Part shown: positions 20,890-28,398 of the stretch, piece by piece
Position numbering within the stretch: the first letter of the stretch is position 1
How the letters are laid out: the number at the start of each line of letters is the position of its first letter
Assembly (NCBI RefSeq): GCF_014191505.1
Contig: NZ_JACHWS010000001.1
Location: 62,001-126,000, forward strand
DNA from: Hoyosella altamirensis
GTDB lineage: Bacteria; Actinomycetota; Actinomycetes; Mycobacteriales; Mycobacteriaceae
Direction: 5' to 3'
Length of the DNA: 64,000 bases
Position numbers and translations under genes: made by a program
The notes under the pieces: generated by a model
Database searches by the model: none
Seen by the model: the letters and a program-made list of their open reading frames with translations, nothing else
Told to the model about the DNA's origin: nothing

Positions 20890-20935
20890 CAGAGTGAGTT
20901 AGGTCTCATCGCTTCGGTAATGTCGCGGCCCGGAA

Positions 20936-20961
20936 CGTAACCTACGTAACCGTAACCTACG
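20936..20961 (+). promoter_or_regulatory. Tandem CGTAACCTACG repeats upstream of the desaturase reductase
   Basis: Two exact copies of CGTAACCTACG lie at 20936-20946 and 20951-20961, separated by TAAC, 42 bases before the reductase ATG. A related GTAACCTACG occurs in inverted arrangement in front of the desaturase (22163-22186). This points to one regulator binding both promoters. A TetR-type fatty-acid regulator is a reasonable guess, but the binder is not identified. Confidence 0.5.
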
Positions 20962-21003
20962 AGCGCTGGGGTCCGTAGGGTAGCGGATGGTGAAAGGGTG
21001 GCT

Positions 21004-22125
21004 ATGAAGTTCAAGGATCTCGCGCGATGGCTTGAGGAGCCGATCGAGGGGGTTCCCGCTCTCGAAAACCGCAGGCTGAACGCGGTGCGGGGCTTCTTTG
21101 CGCGCCTTACGACACCACTGATCCCGGATGACTATCTGCACCTTGTGAACCCACTTTGGTCGGCGAGGGAACTGCGCGGCCGAGTTGTCGAGGTACGGCC
21201 GGAGACCGCTGATTCGGCAACGCTTGTCATCAAACCTGGCTGGGGCTTCCAGTTCGACTATCAGCCTGGTCAGTTTGTCGGAATCGGCCTGCATATCAAC
21301 GGGCGGTGGCACTGGCGCTCGTACTCGCTCGTTTCGCCGCCAGCACGTGATGAGGGCGTGATTTCGATCGCGGTGAAAGCGATGCCGGAAGGCTTTCTGT
21401 CTACGCACTTGGTTGGCGGAGTGAAGCCGGGGACGATCGTCCGGCTTGCTGCTCCGCAGGGTGACTTCACGCTGCCCGAGCCGCCGCCGGAGAAGATTCT
21501 CTTCGTCACCGCAGGCAGTGGCATCACCCCTGTAGTGGGGATGCTGCGGACACTGGCGAGACGCGATGAGATTGCGGACATTGCGCATATTCACTCAGCT
21601 CGCAAGTCGGATGACATCATGTTCCGAGCCGAGTTGAGCGAGTATGAGGAACGCGCGGGTTATCAGCTTCACCTTCAGCTCACGACCGAGGATGGCAAGT
21701 TCATGCCGGAAATGCTGGACGAGCATTTCCCCGACTGGCGCGAGCGTGAGGTGTGGGCGTGCGGGCCTGAAGCGCTGCTCGACAATCTCGAGGTTTATAT
21801 GGAGGAGCAGGGACGGGCGGGCCACCTTCATGTCGAGCGCTTTACCATCGACCGCACCGCGAACGCGGGTGAAGGCGGAACAGTGAAGTTCCGGCGTTCC
21901 GGCAAAGCTGTCGAGGTCGACGGCGCCACAACCGTCCTTGAAGCTGGCGAGAAGGTCGGCGTGCGAATGCCGTTCGGTTGCCGAATGGGCATCTGCCATA
22001 CCTGTGTTGCGGAACTGAGCGAAGGATTTGTTCGGGATCTGCGCAGCGGCAGGGAATCGAACCCGGGGGAGCGCGTCAAGACGTGTGTGAATACGCCGGC
22101 CGGCAACTGTACCTTCGAGCTATGA
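21004..22125 (+). CDS. Desaturase electron-transfer reductase (flavin plus 2Fe-2S)
   Basis: A 373-residue ferredoxin-reductase fusion matching the Rv3230c partner of the DesA3 stearoyl-CoA desaturase. An FAD-binding barrel (about residues 45-150, with RSYSLVSPP) and an NAD(P)H-binding domain (FVTAGSGITPVVGMLR, and CGPEALLDNLE) are followed by a plant-type 2Fe-2S domain. Its ligands are in CRMGICHTC and a final Cys near KTCVNTPAG. It passes electrons from NADPH to the membrane di-iron desaturase encoded 95 bases downstream. ATG 21004 is preferred over GTG 20998 because AAAGGG at 20993-20998 is then spaced correctly. The promoter repeats at 20936-20961 and 22146-22186 suggest common control of both genes. 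Confidence 0.92.
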   Translation: MKFKDLARWLEEPIEGVPALENRRLNAVRGFFARLTTPLIPDDYLHLVNPLWSARELRGRVVEVRPETADSATLVIKPGWGFQFDYQPGQFVGIGLHINGRWHWRSYSLVSPPARDEGVISIAVKAMPEGFLSTHLVGGVKPGTIVRLAAPQGDFTLPEPPPEKILFVTAGSGITPVVGMLRTLARRDEIADIAHIHSARKSDDIMFRAELSEYEERAGYQLHLQLTTEDGKFMPEMLDEHFPDWREREVWACGPEALLDNLEVYMEEQGRAGHLHVERFTIDRTANAGEGGTVKFRRSGKAVEVDGATTVLEAGEKVGVRMPFGCRMGICHTCVAELSEGFVRDLRSGRESNPGERVKTCVNTPAGNCTFEL

Positions 22126-22145
22126 ACTGCGCCACACATACGATA

Positions 22146-22186
22146 CCGTAACTTACGGTTTGGTAACCTACGTACGCGTAGGTAAG
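22146..22186 (+). promoter_or_regulatory. Palindromes upstream of the desaturase
   Basis: CCGTAACTTACGG (22146-22158) is a perfect palindrome around a central C. Next to it GTAACCTACG (22163-22172) faces CGTAGGTAAG (22177-22186), an inverted repeat with 8 of 10 positions matching. The half-site CCTACG is the same as in the tandem repeats upstream of the reductase. The block ends 34 bases before the desaturase ATG, a position suited to repression. Confidence 0.55.
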
Positions 22187-22220
22187 ATTACTGCCTCCGA
22201 TTACGTTAGGACGGACTCAG

Positions 22221-23528
22221 ATGGCGATCACCGACATCAAAGAATACGCGCATCTCACTACAGAAGACGTCGAGGCGCTGGGGCGCGAGCTCGACCAGAT
22301 TCGCGCGGAATTCGAGGAGTCGCTCGGTGAGGGTGATGCCCGATACATTCGCAACACCATTCGTTTTCAGCGTTCGCTGGAGTTCGGCAGCCGCGCGGTT
22401 CTTTTCGCCAGCTGGTTCCCTCCAGCCTGGGTCCTCGGGACCGTGGGACTTGGGGTTGCCAAGATTATCGAGAATATGGAAATCGGGCACAATGTCATCC
22501 ACGGCCAGTGGGACTGGATGAATGACCCTGAAATTCACAGCTCCACCTGGGAGTGGGACATCAGCGACCCTGCGGCCCACTGGAAGCAGACCCACAACCA
22601 CATGCACCACAAGTACACGAACGTGGTGGGTCTCGATCCTGATGTGGGGTACGGTCTGCTGCGCGTTACGCGTGATAACAGGTGGACGCCGTTCAACCTC
22701 GGCAACCCGATCTACAACTTCATCCTCGCGGCGCTCTTTGAGTACGGGGTTGCGATTCAGCACCTCGAATTGGGCAAGGTAGCAGCTGGAAAGAAGGATC
22801 GCGAGGAGTTCGAAGAGCTTCGCGCAGAGGTTCTCAAGAAGATCGCCAAGCAGATCGGCAAGGACTACCTGCTGTTTCCGGCGCTCACCGGCCCCGCGTT
22901 TCTGACGACACTGGCAGCGAATTTCACTGCGAATGTTATAAGAAACTTCTGGTCGAACGCGATCATCTTCTGCGGGCACTTCCCAGACGGTGCTGAGAAG
23001 TTCACGAAAGAGCAGTACCGCAACGAAACTCCAGCCGAATGGTACTTGCGGCAGATGCTCGGTTCGGCGAACTTCAAGGCGGGCCCGATCATGCGTTTCA
23101 TGAGTGGCAACCTCTGCTACCAAATCGAGCACCACCTCTTCCCTGATATGCCTAGTAACCGGCTCAAGGACATAGCTGTACGGGTGGAGGCCCTGGCCGA
23201 TAAGTACGACCTGCCCTACACCACGGGCTCATTCCCGAAGATGTACCTGCAGACGTGGCGGACCATCGCGAAGCTTGCGCTTCCAGATCGCTACCTGACA
23301 GCCACGCGAGACGACGCGCCGGAAACCAACTCGGAGCTGAAGTTCCGTATTCGCGGCGGGCTCAAAGACACATTCGCAGGTATAGACCCGGTGACAGGAG
23401 CGCGCCGCGGTCTCCGCTCCGCGATGAATGCCACAAAGAAGCAGCGCGGGGTTGTTCCCGCGATCCGCAAGCTGATCGGCCGTCCCGCCACACCGGCGGA
23501 GTCCGCTCGCGCATTGCAGGCGGCCTGA
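22221..23528 (+). CDS. desA3: Acyl-CoA delta-9 desaturase, DesA3-like
   Basis: A 435-residue membrane fatty-acyl desaturase that introduces the delta-9 double bond into stearoyl-CoA to give oleoyl-CoA. The three His boxes are HNVIHGQWDW from residue 90, HNHMHHKYTN near 124-133, and QIEHHLFPDMP from residue 301. Hydrophobic helices lie around residues 50-90 and 215-250. It is arranged directly after its probable reductase, as in M. tuberculosis Rv3230c-Rv3229c. ATG 22221 follows the palindromic promoter region. It converges with rsgA with only three bases between the stops, leaving no room for a separate terminator. Oleate made here can be used for membrane and storage lipids. Confidence 0.94.
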   Translation: MAITDIKEYAHLTTEDVEALGRELDQIRAEFEESLGEGDARYIRNTIRFQRSLEFGSRAVLFASWFPPAWVLGTVGLGVAKIIENMEIGHNVIHGQWDWMNDPEIHSSTWEWDISDPAAHWKQTHNHMHHKYTNVVGLDPDVGYGLLRVTRDNRWTPFNLGNPIYNFILAALFEYGVAIQHLELGKVAAGKKDREEFEELRAEVLKKIAKQIGKDYLLFPALTGPAFLTTLAANFTANVIRNFWSNAIIFCGHFPDGAEKFTKEQYRNETPAEWYLRQMLGSANFKAGPIMRFMSGNLCYQIEHHLFPDMPSNRLKDIAVRVEALADKYDLPYTTGSFPKMYLQTWRTIAKLALPDRYLTATRDDAPETNSELKFRIRGGLKDTFAGIDPVTGARRGLRSAMNATKKQRGVVPAIRKLIGRPATPAESARALQAA

Positions 23529-23531
23529 CAG

Positions 23532-24560
23532 TCACCACATATCGTTCGAACGGAGCGCCTCAAGCATCCGCCGAACGGCCATAGCTCGCGCATGGGATGC
23601 GCCTTCGAGAGAATCGAGGGCGCATTCTGGATCTTCAGGCGGCCCGAGGTGGTTGCAGCCGCGTGAGCAGTCCTCCGCTGCCTCGGCCAAATCAGCGAAA
23701 GCGCCAAGAACATCGTTCACGTCGATGTGTGCGAGGCCGAACGAGCGGACACCCGGGGTATCTACCACCCAGCTAGGCCCAGGCAACTGGTCCAGTCTCA
23801 GGGCGACCGATTGCGACGATGTGTGTCGGCCTTTGCCGACACCGGTGACTTCACCAGTTGCGCGGTAAGCCCCCGGGACCAGCCTGTTCACCAGCGTCGA
23901 CTTCCCGACACCAGAATGCCCCAGCAGTGCGGTGACCGAGCCTGCAAGAAGAGTGGTCAAGGGTTCGAGCCCGTCATCGATACCGCAGCGCACAATCGGC
24001 AAGTCGAGCTTTTCGAAATGCACAGTGAACTCTGCAGGATCAGAGAGATCACCTTTCGTGATGCCCAGAATCGGTGCGATGCCGCCCGCGTATGCCGCGA
24101 TGAGCGCCCGTTCCACGAAACCAGTTCGTGGTGGGGGATCAGCGGCCGCGACGACGATGAGGAGCTGCTCGGCGTTAGCGACGACGATCCGTTCGAACGG
24201 GTCCGTATCATCCGCAGTGCGCCGTAATACGCTGGTTCGTGCTTCGAGCCGGACTATCCGCGCGAGCGAGCCAGGCTTCCCTGAAAGGTCTCCGACCAGC
24301 GAGACGCGGTCGCCTACAACAATCGGGGTCCGGCCCAGTTCGCGGGCACGCATCGCGGTGACGGTGCTGCTGTGGTCTCGTTCCAGTACGCAGCCCCAGC
24401 GGCCACGATCGACCGATATCACCATCGCCATCTCGGCGTCTAGGTGCTCAGGCCGAGTCTTGGTGCGCGGACGAGTCCGTTTCCCCGGTCTGATGCGGAC
24501 ATCAGACTCATCAAATTCACGTTGTCTCAGAGCGAATCCCTTCGTCGAGACCCTGATCAA
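23532..24560 (-). CDS. rsgA: Ribosome small-subunit-dependent GTPase RsgA
   Basis: A 342-residue circularly permuted GTPase that helps late maturation of the 30S subunit. An N-terminal OB-fold (around [17 protein letters not shown]) precedes the permuted G-domain with ITKGD (G4), [15 protein letters not shown] (G1) and DTPG (G3). A C-terminal zinc knuckle [16 protein letters not shown] follows. The start is TTG 24560: it is preceded by GGGGAG six bases upstream on the minus strand and keeps the conserved [20 protein letters not shown] stretch, which the first ATG would remove. It overlaps the end of aroA by 44 bases, so the two are translated from one message. The extended open frame to 24764 is not used. 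Confidence 0.93.
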   Translation of the reverse strand: MIRVSTKGFALRQREFDESDVRIRPGKRTRPRTKTRPEHLDAEMAMVISVDRGRWGCVLERDHSSTVTAMRARELGRTPIVVGDRVSLVGDLSGKPGSLARIVRLEARTSVLRRTADDTDPFERIVVANAEQLLIVVAAADPPPRTGFVERALIAAYAGGIAPILGITKGDLSDPAEFTVHFEKLDLPIVRCGIDDGLEPLTTLLAGSVTALLGHSGVGKSTLVNRLVPGAYRATGEVTGVGKGRHTSSQSVALRLDQLPGPSWVVDTPGVRSFGLAHIDVNDVLGAFADLAEAAEDCSRGCNHLGPPEDPECALDSLEGASHARAMAVRRMLEALRSNDMW

Positions 24561-25806
24561 GCATCGCTCCCCAAAGTTGGGCAAACCCGGGAAGTGTCTT
24601 AGCGGTCGTGTCGATGTCGTCGACCCTGACCCCCTCGACACGCAGCCCAATGATCGCGCCAGCAGTTGCCATCCTGTGGTCGGCGTAGGCGCGCCAGTCG
24701 CCGCCGTGAAGCGGCGCAGGTACGATCCGCAGTCCGTCTGCGGTTTCCTCGCACTTCCCGCCAATCCCGTTGATTTCGTGGCTCAGCGCGGCCAGCCTGT
24801 CAGTTTCGTGGCCGCGCAGGTGCGCGACTCCCCGTATCTGTGTTGGCGTATCAGCGAAGACAGCGAGCGCAGCGACAGTCGGCGTGAGTTCACCGACGTC
24901 CCCAAGGTCAACGTCGATCCCGGTGAGGTTGCCAGAACCCGTGACGGTCAGTGCGCCGCCGTCATGAGTGACCCGCGCACCCATTTCCGTGAGGATGCCA
25001 CGAATGTGGTCGCCAGCCTGCGCGGTGCGGCCCGGCCACCGCGGCACCGTCACTGAACCACCAGTCACGGCAGCGGCGGCTAGGAACGGGGTCGCGTTCG
25101 ACAGGTCCGGCTCCACATTCCAGTCGGTTGCGCGGATTGGCCCAGGTTCGACCTTCCACTGTGACGCTGTCGGTCGCGTGGCCGGAACTCCTGCTGCTGC
25201 GAGCATTTCCACCGTCATATCGATGTGGGGGGTTGACGGCACGCGAGCGCCGGTGTGCCGGATCTCGACCCCACGCTCGAATCGCGCGCCCGAAAGGAGG
25301 AGACCCGAAACAAATTGGGATGAGCCGGACGCATCGATGTCCACAGTGCCCCCGCGCAGAGCGCCCGTCCCGTGCACAGTGAAGGGCAGTCCATCGCCGG
25401 TGACCGAGGCGCCGAGCGCGCGCAGAGCATCGAGGGTGACACGCTGCGGGCGCTTGCGGGCCTGCGGGTCACCGTCGAAGTGAACGTCTCCGGCTGCGAG
25501 CGCTGCGGCAGGCGGGAGGAACCGCATTACCGTTCCCGCGAGACCGCAATCGATCGCCGTGCCGTGCATCGAAGCTGGGGAGACGTGAAGCGTCGTCTCA
25601 TCCCGAGGGTCCTCGGTGATGCTGATTCCCAGCATTCGCAGCCCATCGATCATCAGGTTCGTGTCGCGACTGCGGAGTGCACCGCGAATGACTGAGGAGC
25701 CGTCCGCGAGAGCAGCCAGAATGAGGGCACGGTTGGTAACCGACTTCGAACCTGGGATTTCCACCTTCGCGTGGATGGGCGACGGGTGGGTAGGTGCGGT
25801 CCACAT
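24517..25806 (-). CDS. aroA: 3-phosphoshikimate 1-carboxyvinyltransferase (EPSP synthase)
   Basis: A 429-residue shikimate-pathway enzyme that joins shikimate-3-phosphate and PEP. The N-terminal [19 protein letters not shown] carries the substrate-binding Lys and Ser residues. [25 protein letters not shown] and the late block [20 protein letters not shown] with Arg/Glu/Asp contacts follow. Three in-frame ATGs (25830, 25812, 25806) are possible; AGGA sits 8 bases before 25806, so that one is used. It is divergent from the SRAP gene, with an 86-base shared promoter space, and overlaps rsgA at its 3' end. The same aroA-rsgA pairing is found in Mycobacterium. Confidence 0.95.
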   Translation of the reverse strand: MWTAPTHPSPIHAKVEIPGSKSVTNRALILAALADGSSVIRGALRSRDTNLMIDGLRMLGISITEDPRDETTLHVSPASMHGTAIDCGLAGTVMRFLPPAAALAAGDVHFDGDPQARKRPQRVTLDALRALGASVTGDGLPFTVHGTGALRGGTVDIDASGSSQFVSGLLLSGARFERGVEIRHTGARVPSTPHIDMTVEMLAAAGVPATRPTASQWKVEPGPIRATDWNVEPDLSNATPFLAAAAVTGGSVTVPRWPGRTAQAGDHIRGILTEMGARVTHDGGALTVTGSGNLTGIDVDLGDVGELTPTVAALAVFADTPTQIRGVAHLRGHETDRLAALSHEINGIGGKCEETADGLRIVPAPLHGGDWRAYADHRMATAGAIIGLRVEGVRVDDIDTTAKTLPGFAQLWGAMLDQGLDEGIRSETT

Positions 25807-25892
25807 GCTCATGTTCCTATCTTCGCGCATAGCGGCGACACCGGGGCAGTTGGCCCGTCCCCTTTTTGCGGTTCGTGCTTAGCATGGAACTT

Positions 25893-26660
25893 ATGTGTGG
25901 CAGATACGCAACCACCGCCGATCCCGCAACGCTAGCGGCGGAACTCGATGCTCTCGACGAGACGCCCAAAGCTGAGGGCGGCGGCTCACCGCGGGTGGGT
26001 TACAACATCGCGCCCACGACGACCGTCGCTGCCGTGGTCGACCGTCGTGACGACTCTAATGATGCGGACTCCCCGCTGCGCCGGCGAATCCGGGCGATGC
26101 GCTGGGGACTCGTCCCGCACTGGTCGAAGGAAATCAAGAAGGGGCCTCCGCTGTTCAACGCGCGGGCCGAATCGGCGGCCGACAAACCCGCGTTCAGAAC
26201 GTCGATGAAGAGTAAGCGCTGCCTCATCCCGATGGATGGCTGGTTCGAGTGGGTACAGGCCGATGATCCCGCCACTGGAAAGCTCGTGAAGGTGCCGTAC
26301 TTCATGACCCCGCACGATGGATCTCGGCTCTACGTCGCTGGTGTGTGGTCCGCATGGCGGGACCCTTCCGCGCACGATGCGCCCCCGCTTCTCAGCTGTG
26401 CAGTTCTCACGACCGACGCGGTGGGGAGCCTGACCGAGATTCACGACCGCATGCCGCTCGTAGTGAGCCCTGACTGTTGGCAAGCGTGGCTCGCGCCAGA
26501 TCGTCCAGCGGCTGAGGACCTACTGCACCCGCCCGCTGATTTCGACAGCACAATCGAGATCCGCCGCGTGAGTACCAAGGTCAACCAAGTGCGCAACGAA
26601 GGATCTGACCTCATCGTGCCGGTAGGTGATGCCGATGAGCGCGAGCCGCAACTGTTCTGA
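25893..26660 (+). CDS. SRAP (HMCES/YedK-type) abasic-site processing protein
   Basis: A 255-residue SOS-response-associated peptidase-fold protein that covalently traps abasic sites in single-stranded DNA. The start is decided by chemistry: ATG 25893 gives MCGRYATT, so removal of Met exposes catalytic Cys2. The longer frame from 25866 would hide it. Other family motifs are YNIAPT, NARAESAADKPAFR, RCLIPMDGWFEW and the His-containing LTEIHDRMPLVV. It also matches the conserved Rv3226c position beside aroA. The protein protects abasic sites during replication; a role in the SOS response is suggested by the family name but no LexA site was found here. Confidence 0.93.
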   Translation: MCGRYATTADPATLAAELDALDETPKAEGGGSPRVGYNIAPTTTVAAVVDRRDDSNDADSPLRRRIRAMRWGLVPHWSKEIKKGPPLFNARAESAADKPAFRTSMKSKRCLIPMDGWFEWVQADDPATGKLVKVPYFMTPHDGSRLYVAGVWSAWRDPSAHDAPPLLSCAVLTTDAVGSLTEIHDRMPLVVSPDCWQAWLAPDRPAAEDLLHPPADFDSTIEIRRVSTKVNQVRNEGSDLIVPVGDADEREPQLF

Positions 26661-26687
26661 GAACGTGCAGAGCGACACAGTTAGCGG

Positions 26688-26713
26688 GGAACAACTGCGC
26701 CTTTTCAGCTGTT
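26688..26713 (+). promoter_or_regulatory. SigH-type promoter (autoregulation of sigH)
   Basis: GGAAC at 26688-26692 and GTT at 26711-26713 are separated by 18 bases, the consensus spacing of the SigR/SigH thiol-oxidative-stress sigma factor (GGAA, 18-19 bases, GTT). The element lies about 185 bases upstream of the sigH GTG, leaving a long leader. Autoregulation of sigH is known in mycobacteria and of sigR in Streptomyces. Confidence 0.65.
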
Positions 26714-26897
26714 GAATCGATGCGTACGGAATGTCCGTGTGCCAAACTCGATGAGGAGCGTGTACGTAACGATGGCGGTGCTGTGCCTAGACGATCCTCC
26801 TACTTCGCAGACGCAATATTTCCGGCGGGCACGCAGGTATCAGGACTTACCTTCCCGGGCGGTAGGCTTGGAACCTGCTATCAGCGAAGGGAAGCCT

Positions 26898-27554
26898 GTG
26901 CCGGAAAGTAATCAATCGGATGCACCGCGTGGCGAACCATCGCAGGGTGAAACGCCCGAGCAGATGATTGCGCGGTTCGAGCGTGACGCGATGCCGCTCA
27001 TCGACCAGCTCTACGGCGCTGCGCTGCGGATGACGCGCAACCCTGCCGATGCGGAGGATCTCGTCCAGGAGACCTATTTGAAGGCGTACTCCGCTTTCAA
27101 TTCCTTCAAGGAAGGGACGAACCTGAAGGCGTGGCTGTACCGCATTCTCACGAACACCTACATCAACGGGTACCGCAAGCGGCAGCGGCAGCCAGCCCAG
27201 TATCCGACGGAGGAGATCACCGACTGGCAGATCGCGGCCGCGGCGGAGCACAGCTCCACCGGCTTGCGCTCAGCTGAGGTGGAGGCGCTCGAAGCACTCC
27301 CCGACGACGACATCAAAAACGCACTCCAGTCGCTGCCTGACGAATTCCGCATGGCGGTCTATTACGCGGATGTCGAAGGGTTTCCGTACAAAGACATCGC
27401 GGAGATCATGGGAACGCCCATTGGCACTGTGATGTCACGCTTGCACCGCGGACGTAAGCAATTGCGCGGCATGCTTGCCGACGTCGCCCGGGATCGTGGA
27501 TTTAACCGTTCGAACAGCGAGGCTTCCGCTGAAACTCAGGAGAGGGCGCAATGA
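26898..27554 (+). CDS. sigH: ECF RNA polymerase sigma factor SigH (SigR-like)
   Basis: A 218-residue group-4 sigma factor for the thiol-oxidative and heat stress response. Region 2 spans about residues 30-100 with [40 protein letters not shown] and the nearby [14 protein letters not shown]. Region 4 spans about residues 135-195 with [20 protein letters not shown] and [19 protein letters not shown] 26898 is used: it follows GAAGGGAAG and gives the family length, while the frame runs open further upstream. The next gene is its redox-sensitive anti-sigma factor, overlapping by four bases. A consensus SigH promoter lies upstream, so the unit is autoregulated. Confidence 0.94.
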   Translation: MPESNQSDAPRGEPSQGETPEQMIARFERDAMPLIDQLYGAALRMTRNPADAEDLVQETYLKAYSAFNSFKEGTNLKAWLYRILTNTYINGYRKRQRQPAQYPTEEITDWQIAAAAEHSSTGLRSAEVEALEALPDDDIKNALQSLPDEFRMAVYYADVEGFPYKDIAEIMGTPIGTVMSRLHRGRKQLRGMLADVARDRGFNRSNSEASAETQERAQ

Positions 27555-27862
27555 TGACCCCACCGGACAATTACGGCGAGGAGGGGTTCCTCGAAGCGGA
27601 TAGCCATGTCGACTGCGCCGCGGTCATGGCTGACGTGTATTTATTGCTCGATCATGAGTGTGACGAGATCATCCGTGAGCGACTGCAGGCCCACCTCGAC
27701 GAATGTGGGCCCTGTCTCGAGGCATATGGCGTGGAGGAGAAGATCAAACGACTGCTGTCGCGAAAGTGCGGCGGTGAGCGGGCGCCCGAGTACCTCCGTG
27801 AGCGGCTGACCATCGAAATCCGCAGGCAAGTCACGATTCACCGGATCGTCACCGATGAGTGA
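27551..27862 (+). CDS. rshA: Zinc-binding anti-sigma factor RshA/RsrA
   Basis: A 103-residue anti-sigma factor of the ZAS family. The HxxxCxxC signature is HLDECGPC with His48, Cys52 and Cys55; Cys22 and Cys37 precede it and Cys75 follows. Under reducing conditions zinc is held and SigH is sequestered; oxidation to a disulfide releases SigH. The body is helical, with the sigma-contacting region around [23 protein letters not shown] 27551 overlaps the sigH stop (ATGA), so the pair is made in step. A symmetric hairpin ends the operon at 27878-27906. Confidence 0.92.
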   Translation: MMTPPDNYGEEGFLEADSHVDCAAVMADVYLLLDHECDEIIRERLQAHLDECGPCLEAYGVEEKIKRLLSRKCGGERAPEYLRERLTIEIRRQVTIHRIVTDE

Positions 27863-27877
27863 GGCCGCCTAAAACGA

Positions 27878-27906
27878 CGAAAGTCCGGGTTTAACCCGGA
27901 CTTTCG
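27878..27906. terminator. Bidirectional terminator between rshA and bL37
   Basis: CGAAAGTCCGGGTT (27878-27891) and AACCCGGACTTTCG (27893-27906) form a 14-bp inverted repeat around one central T. It lies 16 bases after the rshA stop and 6 bases after the stop of the minus-strand bL37 gene, so it can stop both convergent transcripts. Confidence 0.8.
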
Positions 27907-27911
27907 CGGTA

Positions 27912-27986
27912 TCAGGCGTTTGGACGCTTTCCGTGATTCGCCTTGTTCTTACGGCGGGCGCTACGCTTGCGGCCACGCTTGCTCAT
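27912..27986 (-). CDS. Ribosomal protein bL37 (24 residues)
   Basis: A 24-codon minus-strand gene from ATG 27986 to TGA 27912, preceded by GGAG five bases upstream. The product starts MSKRGRKRSARRKNK and ends ANHGKRPNA. It is almost entirely basic and matches my recollection of the mycobacterial 50S protein bL37, a 24-residue peptide first seen in M. smegmatis ribosome structures. It would sit within the large subunit near 23S rRNA. The gene is far below usual ORF length cutoffs. It lies convergent with sigH-rshA, and a hairpin separates the two. I am confident that it is coding; the bL37 name rests on memory of the sequence and should be confirmed. Confidence 0.85.
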   Translation of the reverse strand: MSKRGRKRSARRKNKANHGKRPNA

Positions 27987-28170
27987 GGTCACTCCTTATG
28001 CGGACGGGCAACCCCGGCCTTCTGCTCTCTTTATTGCCGGTCCAGTGTACGCGCCCCGCGGAGCATGTCTGTGCACACATGGTGGGCGAATCGCGGTAGC
28101 CGCCCTGATGTCGCTGCACGTATTCGCGCTCGATTAGCCTAGAGGAGCTAGCGAAACAGCGGAGGTCCCC

Positions 28171-28386
28171 ATGGCGGAAGATGTGCGCGCGGAAATGGTC
28201 GCGCAGGTACTCGATGTTGTCGTCAACGTCGGTGATGCGGTCCGTGAAGGTGACACACTTGTGCTGCTCGAATCGATGAAGATGGAAATCCCTGTCCTCG
28301 CGGAACTCGACGGCACCGTCAGCGCCGTCAACGTCACCAAAGGTGATGTGATCCAGCAGGGCGACCTCATCGCTGTGATTTCATGA
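28171..28386 (+). CDS. Small biotinylated/lipoyl-like carrier protein (TB7.3-like)
   Basis: A 71-residue single biotinyl domain. The biotinylation site is ESMKME with Lys37, in a hairpin between LLE and IPVLAELDGTV; the usual sequence is AMKM, here SMKM. Flat glycine turns (VGDAVREGD and KGDVIQQGD) frame the barrel halves. This corresponds to Rv3221c/TB7.3, a stand-alone biotinylated protein in Mycobacteriales without an attached carboxylase. ATG 28171 is well placed. The PdtaS-type kinase gene starts 12 bases downstream, so the two are likely co-transcribed. The partner enzyme is not known. Confidence 0.9.
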   Translation: MAEDVRAEMVAQVLDVVVNVGDAVREGDTLVLLESMKMEIPVLAELDGTVSAVNVTKGDVIQQGDLIAVIS

Positions 28387-28398
28387 GGGTGCTCGCGT

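Noticed and set aside
23532-24764. Longer rsgA reading frame starting at 24764
   Set aside because: The extra 68 residues lie antisense-free but inside aroA coding sequence on the same strand and have no conserved RsgA residues; TTG 24560 has a ribosome site.
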